Source: Erigeron canadensis (Eukaryota > Streptophyta > Magnoliopsida > Asterales > Asteraceae). Taken from it: a stretch of DNA of 64,000 nt. The number at the start of each line of letters is the position of its first letter. Within the stretch, counting starts at the first letter, position 1. A model generated the notes under the pieces. That model saw only the letters and a list, made by a program, of their open reading frames with translations. It made no database searches and was not told where the DNA came from. A program made the position numbers and the translations under genes. Positions 46,377 to 57,694 of this stretch are shown one piece after another. The stretch covers positions 22,639,966-22,703,965 of the forward strand of contig NC_057768.1 of assembly GCF_010389155.1 (NCBI RefSeq), given 5' to 3'.

Positions 46377-46700
46377 GTGTTTGGTACAATGGAATGGAAA
46401 GAGTGGAAATTGAATGAGAAACACTTCTCATGTTTGGTTGTAATGGAGAATGGGAAAGAGACCGAGAATAGGGAATCGTTTCCATTTCCTCAATTCTCTA
46501 TGAAATGTAGAATTGATGGGAATGAAAATTTTTTAATTTTTTTTTTTGTTTTAGTGATGTTATATGTATTAAATTTGATTATTATTTAAAATTTAGTATT
46601 TTTTATATATTTATTCTCTGCTTGTACCAAACGACGGAATCGATTCTCTTTCCAAATACTCATTCTCTTTCCCACTATATTCATTCTCTATTACATTTCC
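46377..46700. mobile_element. Possible MITE with GGGGTGTTTGGTAC end
   Basis: The left edge GGGGTGTTTGGTACAATGGAATGG resembles Harbinger- or hAT-derived MITE ends. An inverted partner 'ttgtaccaaacgacggaatc' lies at about 46624, followed by 'attctctttcc' repeats. The ends do not pair cleanly and no target duplication was identified. The adjoining truncated Copia fragment begins at about 46713. The intervening ORF is AT-rich and shows no domain. Confidence 0.35.
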
Positions 46701-46712
46701 ACTATATTCATC

Positions 46713-49014
46713 ACCGCATCTGTTGATCAGCTAGAAATAATGATATTCAAAATGGTAAGTAACAATTAGTAATTGCATATCCAATCCAACTCCTAGAGTT
46801 ATGGAACTTACAACAACACTTAGAGGTGTTTAAGTGTTTTGTAAACATGGTTTGTTCCATCTTATGCCACGGGTCAAGGTCTCACCGTTTTAACTCGTTT
46901 TAAGTCGCCCAATTAAGAACGTGTAAATAGTCCGCCGCTGGTCTCACAATGGGTCGGTAATCTACCCTGAAGAGATACCATCCGCCTATGGTCTCACGGG
47001 GTCAAATAGTACCTGGCAAGTGCTCTAAGTGAAGTGGGTGACAATGACTTAACTTTGAATGGGTAATGCATTTGATGTGAATCCAAAGTTTATGTACGAA
47101 GACTCATGCAAATCTTCATAACATAATATTTAATAAAATCATTTGTATAGTCTTAACAACACAAGAGAGCACGGTAGCTCCATTTGAACGCACAAAGAAG
47201 CGCAAGGGCAAAGGTTTGCGATGGACCCCGACTTATACCTCTCTTAGAGTTTGTTCAAATGAGTGAGCCGGTGTATCTCAAGGTTGTAAGACTCCAATTT
47301 TATTAAAAAATCTCTATTTCGATAATGTTTAGTCAAGTTTATATTTTCTCAAAACTATTTTGCATCACCATTTATATCTCAATAAATACGCAAAACAATA
47401 AACTTACTAATCTATTAACTATTAAGCATGCAACGAGTTATGGTAGGCCTCCTAAACATGTCACTATGGTTTCAGTTATGTCTAAGTTTGGCTCCCCCTT
47501 CATAGAAAAGGACCACATACATCAAGTTGCCATGATTGCGTAAGCCTTAAACATATATAAAACAAACAATTATCACATAAGCACATAGTTGCTGACTGGA
47601 ATTTTTCACCAGCTTGACGACCTGTTTAGACCTGCTTCTGGTCTGATTCAGCATTCGACCAGAACTATAAAGTTTTAGCCCTATGTGTTGAGCATCTACA
47701 GTTAAAAGCACAGCCTCTAACTCATTACGGATTAAAAGATATGAATTGTTTAGTGAACTGTCGCAAAGCAGAAAAATCACACGAAAAATTCACATAATCA
47801 CACAATTATCTCATAATTAACCCTAATTATTGGATCATCATGCTATGCCTTTTATATCTATATATCTCAAGTAATAATCACAAGGAATTTTGCATGAATC
47901 TCTTATGATTTTTCACTATTATTTAACAACCTTAAATAATTAAAGTACACAAGCATACAATTTATATCAAATAAACATGTCAATTCATAATATCAAAACT
48001 TGCTTAGAGGGTTTTAATTAACCAGTAAATTAGGTTGAATTTAATTAAACAAAACCCTAATTTATTTAATTAAAAATTCGATTTTTTTATAATAAATAAA
48101 ACAATTAAAACACAATTTTTAATATTTAATTATTAATAAAATTGAACCAACCCTAACCCCACTGTTAAAATATAGTTGACTCGTGACACCACTGTTAAAA
48201 TATAAGAACATAAACATAAAACAAATCACGAGTACGCAGCGAAATAGAAGCGTATATGTAATACTATTAATTAACAAAGTAATGAATAGAATATCTGTAC
48301 CTTTGCGCAAAGATTCCAATAATGTTATTAATATTTATTATTATTAATTAAGGGTCTAAAGTAAAATCCATGTACGATCGCACACTTGACACCCCTATGA
48401 TGTATGCTAGTACCCGATCACGAACTCACAAACCCATTGTGTTCCTCAGTGTAGTAGAAACCGAAAACCCGAAAACCTTTGTCGTCGTCGAACAAAGCAA
48501 GTCATAATTAATGAAAACACAGCATTAATTATGTATATTGTAACATAGATAAACAAAACCAATTTGTTAATTTGTATTGGTTTTCTTAAGATCGACCGAA
48601 CCAAAGAAGGGAGAGAAAAGATCAATGTTTTAGGGTTTTTACAAATCTAATTGGCACACAAAACCCTTAACTCTTAACTCCTATATATAGGGATTAATAT
48701 TTATGGTTTAATTACTTGGTCACCAAGTTTGAAGAGGATTAGGAAACCCTCTCCTAAATTCGGCCCACCCCCTATTTTTTCGTGTAATTAGAAAACTTCT
48801 TATTTTATAATTTACACTTTAATCCTTCTCTTTTTAATTAATTAATAAACACTATTAATCTTTTAATAGTTTATTAATTATTTCATGATCAAATTAATCA
48901 ATATATTACTTTAATACATTAATTAATTACATAGAGTTTACGTGTCATTTTTGTTTAACCCCGTAAGCTTAAATAATTACCGACATGCGTTTATGTAACA
49001 TGATCATATACGAA
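46713..49014 (-). mobile_element. Truncated Ty1/Copia element: LTR plus leader only, minus strand
   Basis: Reading on the minus strand: an LTR (49014-48193) related to the LTRs at 929-4282 and 55363-56052, then a PBS-like 'gtggtgtcacgag', then non-coding leader matching 56500-57560 of the complete Copia element. Shared leader blocks include 'gatacaccggctca', 'gagaggtataagtcg' and 'tttctagc.gatcaac'. Homology stops near 46713, before gag, so the coding part and the second LTR are missing. The LTR is nearer to the solo LTR at 929-4282 in length and in blocks such as 'aataatattattggaa'. Confidence 0.8.
48193..49014 (-). repeat. LTR of the truncated minus-strand Copia element
   Basis: In reverse complement it ends TATATTTTAACA and contains ACTCGTGATTTG, GTGCGATCGTACATGG and GGGTACTAGCATACATC; its start is near GTTCGTATATGATCATG. 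Just outside its end, 'ccactgttaaaatata' occurs twice (48161 and 48190), a small direct repeat duplicating the LTR/leader junction. Confidence 0.75.
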
Positions 49015-49700
49015 CGATATATGATAGAAAAATGTAAATCTGACATCAATTTTTCATTAGAAGTGTTGGTTACATTACGTGTTCAGATCCTATTGGAGTA
49101 ATGTAAAAACTCAATCGACAATCTCTTGTTTGGTTATGTAATAATTATTAATAATTTAAGATTACTAGAGAATGTAAATTACAAGAAAGGTACGTAAAAT
49201 ATACCCAAACTTGTCGTTAGGTTACTGTAAAACAAGTGAAACAAATAGAAAAATATTTTGATCCTTAAATCATAATAGAATTGATGCATGAATATTCACG
49301 AAGCACACCTATATGTATTGATGCACATGATTTTCATGATGTACCGTGATTTTAAATGAAGAGAAACATATTGTTTTACATTAATACTTGTTTTCTTTTA
49401 ACTTGGATATCTATACAAAAATGATCCATACACAATATTTTTTAGTCATACACAACATTGTATGCATTATACAGTTGTACAATACAATCATATAATGCAT
49501 ATATTGTTGTATATAACAAAAAGATGTTGTGTAGGATTTTATCCTAGGTTTTAAATCTCTCTTCAATTCAAAGCTATTTTAAAAAATTGACACATAGGAT
49601 AAAATTCTATATGACATCTCTATATTTTTTTTTACAATATTATTTAATAATAAATATCTCTAATATATGTTTTCTCACCGTAAAACTCACTTTTCAAATC

Positions 49701-49736
<36 letters not shown>

Positions 49737-49842
49737 TAATATATTTCTTAAAATTATCTTCCTACCAAAAGATTCACTTTTCCAAAACACATAAAAAGAA
49801 TTTGTTTTAGGTCCTAGGTTTGTTTGTCTTATCCAAGTTTTT
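49015..49842. other. AT-rich intergenic DNA with a palindrome
   Basis: No gene is seen. 49430-49540 is an imperfect palindrome: 'catacacaacattgtatgca' on the left pairs with the region ending 'gatgttgtgtagga', with 'ttgtacaatacaa' near the centre. A block 'ttcataatatatttctta' through 'aaaacacataaaa' at 49730-49795 is repeated at 50575-50638. Confidence 0.5.
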
Positions 49843-50558
49843 TAAGAACTTTTTGTTGTATTGCATAATATATTTTGACTTTTTTCCATATGTTTTAGTA
49901 AGATGGAGACATTCATAACCATGCTTGGAACGGTTGAAATATCATCACTTTCTTTAGTGTAATTAACTTACTCTATGTATCATAAAAGACTTGGATGTCA
50001 CTTAATGATATATTCTACCTATAATTTTTATTCCATTAACATTAGGATCCACCGTAACGTACGATGCATTCCAGTGTAACTTACGCTTGCCCAAAAGTTC
50101 CATTTTTCCTTTACGCAACAAAGAATCTCTTTACGCCCTAAATATTGGCCCGACGTAGCTTACGGGCAAGGCTGGCGTAGCTTACGCCAGCTTAGAACTT
50201 CCGTTTTCCAGTTTTGACCTTTTCTCTTGTTTCTCGATCCATTTGGCTCCAATTCGTAACCTGTGGCTTGGAATCACTGACCAACATAAACGTACCATTC
50301 ACCTATTAACAACGCAAAACATGTCCTTTTCACAAATTAAGATCATGCAATATAGGCGTTTATCAATACATCCCTACTTTCCTTCTATACATTGTGACTA
50401 ATATACCTTTACAAAAATTTCAGACTCTATCACTCCCTCATACACAAAACACATAGCAAAAACCATAACTAATAATTCGTCCCCCCTTTCACATCCCACC
50501 TCGAACGTTGTCACAAACTGTATATTTTTGTCGTTGCAACGCACAGTCACCCATCTAG
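49843..50558 (+). mobile_element. Helitron remnant, plus strand
   Basis: The 3' end is recognisable: GTCGTTGCAACGCAC hairpin, 'agtcacccat', then CTAG at 50555-50558 followed by T. Upstream, 49843-50048 is an inverted copy of 51191-51396, which belongs to a minus-strand Helitron. The 5' end is not identified, so the left boundary is only where the shared sequence begins. 50050-50200 also holds several GTA(A/G)CTTACG motifs. Confidence 0.5.
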
Positions 50559-50916
50559 TATATATATATATATATATTCATAATATATTTCTTATAATTA
50601 TCTTCCTACCAAAAGATTCACTTTCCAAAACACATAAAACGAATTTTTTTGTCACGAAACTATACTATATGACAACACACATGACATATAAAATAAAATA
50701 AAATTTAAATAAATGGTTGAGATATTATTTTCCAAAAATAATTAATAAATAGTAAGTAATTACAACATGGCATATATTAAGTCAAATAATGTTATAAAAA
50801 AAGGGAAAAAATAAAAAAATTAAGATAAAATGACACCTAAGCAAAAATTCTAAGTGTCAAATAAACAAAATTGCCACATAATAAAAAACTTATCCCCTCG
50901 TAGTTATATAAAGAGA

Positions 50917-51400
50917 CTAGGTTTTTGCCTTGTGCATTGCACGAATTAACATAAAGTTACAACAAATAATTCAACAAAAACTTAATATAAGAAAAACTTC
51001 AAATGAAGAACGGGCATAGTTTTTTATGAAATTCTTATAACATTAAACATATAACCTGTAATGATTCCATGACATATTTATTACTTAAAAGCAAATAGTT
51101 AGGAAGACACTTACACATGTATAGCATATGGTTACATCAATAAAAATTATAGGTAGAATGTATATATAAGAAGATGTATCATGTATTTATGAATCCTTAA
51201 TGTTAATAGAATAAAAAATATAGATAGAATATACCATTAAGTGACATCCAAGTCTTTTACGATACATAGAGTAAGTTAATTACGCTAAAGAAAGTAATGA
51301 TATTCCAACTGCTCCAAGCATGGTTATGGATTTCTACATCTTACTAAAACCTGGAAAAAAAATCAAAATATACTATGCAATACAACAAAAAGTTCTAAAA
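50917..51400 (-). mobile_element. Helitron remnant, minus strand
   Basis: Read on the minus strand, a CGTGCAATGCACAAGG hairpin, a spacer and AAAAACCTAG end at 50917 followed by T. This matches a Helitron terminus and resembles the AAAAAACCTAG end at 5680. Its interior at 51191-51396 is the inverted copy of 49843-50048. The 5' end is not located. Confidence 0.5.
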
Positions 51401-51659
51401 ATTCATATCTTTTAATCCGTAGGTAAAAACAACGCGTCCCTACGAATGATCATGTACTTATCACTAACTATACTACATCTGATCGGCTCCCCTATCCGTT
51501 AAGGTGTGTGTGTGTTTTGAGATCTTTACTTGTACAACTTTTATAAATTTAAACACTAAACAAACGCAACTCTCAATTTATTACATTATAGTTTTTGATG
51601 ATCTACAAGTATTAAAAAAAACATATATTATCTACTAACTATAATATTTCCGCTTAATT

Positions 51660-51697
51660 ATTATACTATTACCGTCCAACGAACGGGTCTAATCTAG
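51660..51697 (+). mobile_element. Helitron 3' end
   Basis: ACCGTCCAACGAACGGGT hairpin followed by 'ctaat' and CTAG at 51694-51697, then T. The body upstream cannot be delimited. A similar end in opposite orientation occurs at about 53585-53625. Confidence 0.5.
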
Positions 51698-53584
51698 TAT
51701 ATTTATACAGAGGATAGAGATCAAAAGAGAAGATATCTTAAAGAAGGATTTTTTAATTTCTTTTATGAATTTGTTTTTAATTTTTTCATTATATTTTTAT
51801 TAAAGTCATTGTAAATATAAACTTTTTTAAAAACTAAATCAATCAAATGACCCCTAACCCCCCTCTAAAAAAAATAAATTCCAATAAGGAATCCTTTGGG
51901 CCCCTTAAGCTTGCCAGTTTATAACTGAACCATAATTGGTAAATGCAGAGCCTGTTAAGTAAATGACCCATTATGCTATTCGGGAAAAAAAAGTAAATCA
52001 CCCTCAATGACCAAACACTCCAACCAACTATCCATTAATAATATCCTTAAGGGCGAAATCGACACTGTACCCTTATATGTATAGTTAACTAACTCTAATT
52101 AGAAAATTTTTTATTTTTATAACTAAAATTATATTATGATATGTGAAAGACAAAGAGAAATGGAAAGTTACATATAAATCATTGTAGAAAATAAAACAAA
52201 TAAACCTGGATACCATATAAACTTTGTACAATAAGTTGTAAAAGGCCAAAAACAACTGAAAAAACGACAATTTTAGTTAAAAGTATAAGGTATAAGTAAC
52301 ACGTAAAACAAAAAAACAAACTCGAACTTTTTTGAAAATTTGGGTGATCCATAGACAACACTAACTTGACACAAATACTACATACTCCAACACCTGTTAG
52401 AAAAATAGACCCTTCGCAACAGGTTTTGTAGCTGTTGTTATACACTAAACAACATGTGACGATCATTAACCCCCGTTTGAGATAATGGCGTAACTCCTTG
52501 TTAGAGAAAGGGACATGATTTGCAACCGTTTTTATTAAACATCCAAACATAAGTTAACAACCAATAGTGCTCGTTGTCATTAGAGTTTTTTAAATATTTG
52601 ATGATGAGGACTATTGTTGCAAGATATTAAACGACGGAGATTAATAATGCCAAAAAAAAGAAGCCGTTGTGACATTCGCCACCAAAACTGGCAATTTATT
52701 AGTCTCTAACTTACATTTCAAATTTCTTGACTAGTCAATGTGTCTATATAGTATAACAAGCATAGAAATGTGGTGATCATTTCAATATGTGGTTTTTATT
52801 ACTTGGATTCCAATAGTTTAAGATTTAGACATTTGATCTTCTTAAACATAGATGACTATAACTACTCCCGTACTTTTTAGGCGCGTAGTTGTTAGTCGTA
52901 TTCATTTTTTTATTGTTAAATCATTACATATTAGTTATTTGTGATGAGTTAAAGTCGTAATATTAATAATAAGATTATAAAGGTATAACATGAAATATTT
53001 AACTAATACTAATTAGATCATCACATATATTTAAAAGTGCACAATTACTACATACATAATATGGAGGATATCCCTCCTGATTAGTTTAGTTCGACCAAGG
53101 GAATTGTAATCCCATTAGGAGTCTAGTTTTAAAAAGTTAAGTAATCTATCTCTTCTAAATGTAAACTCAACCATTTATCCCTTATAAAAACTATATTTAG
53201 TTGTAAAAGAGAAACTCTATTACTCTTTGAAAACTTACGGCCAAAACCAAATCACAAATATAAACTCTTTTGTTTTGCTTCTGCCGCCGAACGAGTATAC
53301 CACCATCAACTCCTCAAGCTATTTTAATCTATACTTTTTTAAAGCAAAATTTGGTAAGGTTGATATGATCCCTGTAATTTTTTGATTAAATACAATTTAT
53401 AATAAAATCCTTATAGATTATATTTTATTTTGTCAAGGTGTTTAAGGAGTGATCATTAATTTCGGGGTAAAATTTCTTATCTTTTCTTTTCATATATTTA
53501 TATATATATATATATGAATATGAATATATCTTTATATTTATTGATCGTTTATTATAAGTAGCCTATTTGATGAATATATATTAA
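51698..53584. other. Intergenic between two inverted Helitron-like ends; no gene seen
   Basis: About 1.9 kb of AT-rich DNA. The 123-aa minus-strand frame at 52179-52550 is cysteine-rich and hydrophobic but shows no domain and probably arose by chance. 52400-52690 contains AAC/GTT-rich phrases ('caacaggttttgtagctgttg') of unknown origin. Confidence 0.45.
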
Positions 53585-54127
53585 TAGATTAAACTCGTCC
53601 GTTGGACAGTAATATAATAATAAGTAATTACTAATATACTTCTTAGAAACCAAAAAGAAGTGAAGCAATCAAATTAAAAGAACAAAAGACGAATATATTT
53701 GGAGATTATAAAACATCATTCATCTCTTTATAATCCAAAAGAAAATCACAAGTTAACTTCAAATTAAAAAAAAATTACTATATAAGAGAAAAAGAGACAA
53801 AAAAACAAAAAAAACAAACTCATTTGAAAAGATAAATAAATTACTGATAATTTATTTACTATAGAAAAATATATATAATAATGTTTGAAAGATTTTTAAA
53901 GATATAAATCTTTAAAAGAAAAAATAAATTATATCATCTCTTAGTTATATAGAAGAAAGAAGAATAAGAATAATGTATAATCTGTGAATATATATACTAA
54001 TTATAACCGTAACTTTGTATTTTGGTGAAAAAGAAATCTATCCATTAAGTTTAAAGAGATATACATGAAACAGTTAATTATGATAGTTAAATTAAAGAAG
54101 TAGACATCCATCAGAAGATTTTATGTA

Positions 54128-54172
<45 letters not shown>

Positions 54173-55357
54173 TATAAATATAATATATGGGAGATGAAAG
54201 ATTTTCTCTCTATAACTAATAGATCATAGTTTTTCTCTTAGTTGACATTTATAAGAGATTGACACAAGATTTTTGATTATTTTGTCATTTTTCATTAAAT
54301 TATTTTATTTAAATTGCCATGTGTGTAGGCATATATTAATCTTAATTATCAATCTTAACTATTTATCAATTTAAAAAATAGAAGTTAAATTTTTTGGACA
54401 TTTTAAAATCAACGGAATAAAAAGAAAAAAGCACTATGTGATAAGTATGATAAAGTATAAAGGAATTTTTTTAATTTTTATTTGTTTACATATATATCAA
54501 TATTAAAATCTATATTTAAATTAGATAATGACTTAGAAATTCCAATTTTTTGTATAACTATTTTTCTTTTTAATCTTTTAGACGTTAAGTTTAATGGTAT
54601 AAAATTAATTACCCAATAATATAGGATTCCAACTATTTCTTTTAACCGTATCTTACAATTTATCATTATATATGTATTATCATTAATGATGATTAGGATA
54701 AAAAATAATTTTTAAAAGTAGAAAATTAATGTAAGTATGACACATATAAAAAAAATTCTACATGACATTCTTTCATAATGACCAACTAATCAAAAAATTA
54801 TCCTCTCTTAATTATATAGAGAGATGGCAAAATTTACAAAAACTAATAAAAGACTTTTTAAGGTTAAATCAAAAGCTTGAAGTATAGGTCACATTAATCT
54901 TAAAAATTCATGTATTATTTGTGGTGTAGTAATTAATATAATATAAGAAATCTGATTGTGAAGACATGGAAATCATAATAACAAATTTATATAGGTGTTG
55001 GAAAGATTTGAAAGTTTATATATAAATATTTATTTGTAGTAATCTTTCAAACAGTAAGTTTGAGTTATTCTAGAATCTGGACAGATTCAGTTTGTTAACT
55101 TTGAAAGGTCGTATCTTGGTCATGGAAGATGGTTAAGTCACGTTTTTGGTGTCTAAATTTAAGTTCAGGAAGTGTAGTCTCTGGTGGAATTGGTTTCGTG
55201 ACAAAATACGAAGTTTAAGTTTGCGAAAAGAATTTTGTAAGAAAACTGCGCAAATCTGAGTTTTTCGAACAGATTTGAGTCGACTTCAAATAATTATAAC
55301 TTGGTCAATTTTAGGATCTGGAAGTTTTCGTTTCTCCTGGAACATGTTTTAGGTGTA
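53585..55357. other. Intergenic with Helitron-like end and ATA microsatellite
   Basis: At 53585-53625, read in reverse, 'ctgtccaacggacgagtttaatcta' mirrors the Helitron end at 51660-51697, though its last bases are degenerate. (AAT)n occupies about 54127-54171. 55020-55357 holds sequence with phrases such as 'cgtatcttggtcatgg' and 'aataattataacttggtcaa', possibly an old LTR, into which the Copia element inserted. No gene is seen. Confidence 0.45.
54127..54171. repeat. (ATA)n trinucleotide microsatellite
   Basis: About fifteen uninterrupted AAT/ATA units in non-coding DNA. Confidence 0.9.
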
Positions 55358-55362
55358 ACAAG

Positions 55363-56052
55363 TGTTAGTATATGATCACGTAAAATGAGCGTATGTCCGG
55401 AAATGATTTAAGCTTACGGGGTCACACAAAAAGACACGGTAACTTTATATTATTAAGTAATATATTAAAGTAATATATTAATAAGTTTGATCACGAAATA
55501 ATTAATTTAAATAACTTAAAAGGTTAACTGTATTTAATTAATTAAAGAGGAGGATTAAATGTGAAAATAGGAAATTAGTGTTGGACCCTAATTTTCCTAT
55601 GGGGGGTCCGGTTCTATCAAGGGCTTTTTAAGCCTTGATTTAACTTGTTTTCCAAGATAATTAAACCCTAATGATTCCCTATATATAGAGGGCTTAATTT
55701 AAAGGTTTTTCATTCAATTTCACAAATACGTTTCTCTCCTCTTTCTCCCTCCTTTTCTTGGTTCGGCCGAAACACACAAAAACAAAGGGTTTCGGGTTTT
55801 GTTTGGTTCGACTAATAGGGATAGTAACAAAGGGTTGTTCGGTTCGTGATCGGGGTACTAGCATACGGTATAAGAGGTGTCTAGTGTGCGATCGTAGAGG
55901 ATTTACTTCAAATCCTTTTAAAGTTTTCTTTACATTATCATTTACGTTAAAGGTATTCCCTAATCCTATTTCAAGGTTAAAAATTTGATTACATGGTTTT
56001 ATTTACTTCCGTTGCGTACTCGTGAATAATGATATTAAGTTATATATTCCAA
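55363..56052 (+). repeat. 5' LTR of the Copia element
   Basis: 690 bp, TGTTAGTATA ... TATATTCCAACA. A TATA-like CTATATATAG is near 55680. The same LTR family gives the solo LTR at 929-4282 and the minus-strand LTR at 48193-49014. Confidence 0.92.
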
Positions 56053-57694
56053 CAGTGTTATCACGAGCCACCCATGTGATTTTTAATTACCTAAAAATCA
56101 AAACTTGAAGAGGGGGGGGGGGATTAGGGGTTTATATTTTTCGAATTTATGTGTAATTATTTTGATTATTTTATTAATTAATTGGTTTAATTGTAATAAA
56201 ATAATGAAAAAAAAAAAAAAAAAATTTAAACCCTAATTCGAAAATCTGGAATTAAATAAAAAAATTTGTTTTTTGAAAACCCTAATTGCAAGTTTTGATT
56301 TATTGCATGATTAATATGTTAATTGCATACATTTATGGATTACTTTTATTTTACTTGTTAAAAAGAAGTAATAATCATGAGTTTTTACATGCAATTAATT
56401 CATGATTATTAATTAGTTATAATGATAAAATTACTTGATCACTAGGTCTATTTAGGTGGATAATTAAAATAATTAATTGTTTGACAATGTGATAATTATT
56501 TGTTAATATTGCTGCTTGACACCAGTCCACTAAAACAACCATATCTTTTAATCCGTTGGGAGTTAGAAGTCGTCCTTTGAACTGTAGATACTAGACTCAC
56601 AGGGATACAACTTTGTAGTTCTGTGCTAATCCCATTTTGGCCATCCTCTAGGCCTAAATGGGTCGTGAAGCTGCTGGAATTTTCCAATCAGCACCTTATG
56701 TGTTTATGTGATAAATTTGTTATTAAATTTTGCTTACGCAATCAATTTTACTTGATGTATGTGGTCCTTTTCCTTGAGAAAGGGGAGCCAATCTTAAACC
56801 ATAGTGGCCTAACCAAGGATGGATACCTAAGTGTTACGTGTTTATGTTTTGTAAGTTTAGTTTTGCCCTTTAAGAAAATTGTGTGCAAAATTGTTTTTGG
56901 AAAATTAAATTTGACTAAATTATATTGAAATAATGATTTTGTTTAAAAAATTTGTGCTCTAAAATCAAAAGATACACCGGCTCATCCATTTGAACAAACT
57001 CTAAGAGAGGTATAAGTCGAAGTGCGTTAGCCTTCTAAAAGGGCGGGTTTTTAATTGCGTCCATCACAAACATTTCCCTTTGCGCTTCTTTGTGAGTTCA
57101 AATAGAGCTACCGAGCTCTTTTGTATTTAAAGGTAATAAAAATCAGTTTTATAAACATATTATGTTTAGAAGATATGCATGAATCTTCAAACATAACTTT
57201 TTGATCACACATCAAATTGATTGACCCAATAAACTTAAGTCATTGCCATCCAACTCGTAAAGGACACTTGTGGCTATTGTTTTACTCATTGGTACACAAT
57301 AGTGAAATGGCAGTTGCATGGCGAATCCCACTCACTGGTACACAGTGGTGGACAAATTTGCGCGTTCTTGGTTGGACGACTTAAAGCAAGTTAAGCGGTG
57401 AGACCTTAACCCGTGGCAAAAGATGGGACAAAACATGACTACAAATCACTTGATGAATCGAGTGTCATTTGTAAGTCCCATTCTTACTAGGAATTGCACA
57501 TGTAATGCGATTACCTCTCGTCACTTACCTTTTGAGTACAATCATTTCTAGCAGATCAACTGATGAAATGAGTGTATGTCAATTGGATCCTAGCCTTAAT
57601 GAAATTAATTGTTTATTTTATAAACACTGGGTAATTATATTCTTAAGGATTTATTATCGAAAATACTGATTTTTGAACTTAATCTGTTTTGTAG
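56053..57694 (+). other. Long non-coding leader of the Copia element
   Basis: A 1.6-kb region between the 5' LTR and the gag start at 57695. No long ORF. It starts with a degenerate PBS and includes an A20 run near 56206, a G13 run near 56104, 'gatacaccggctcatcc' and 'gagaggtataagtcg'. Much of it (from about 56500) is also present in the truncated minus-strand copy at 46713-48190. Confidence 0.7.

Noticed and set aside
49430..49540. Palindrome considered as a transposon
   Set aside because: No target duplication or recognisable ends; kept only as a palindrome note in the intergenic entry.
52179..52550. 123-aa minus-strand frame with cysteines and hydrophobic runs
   Set aside because: No recognisable domain, no splice partners and AT-rich context; judged a chance ORF.
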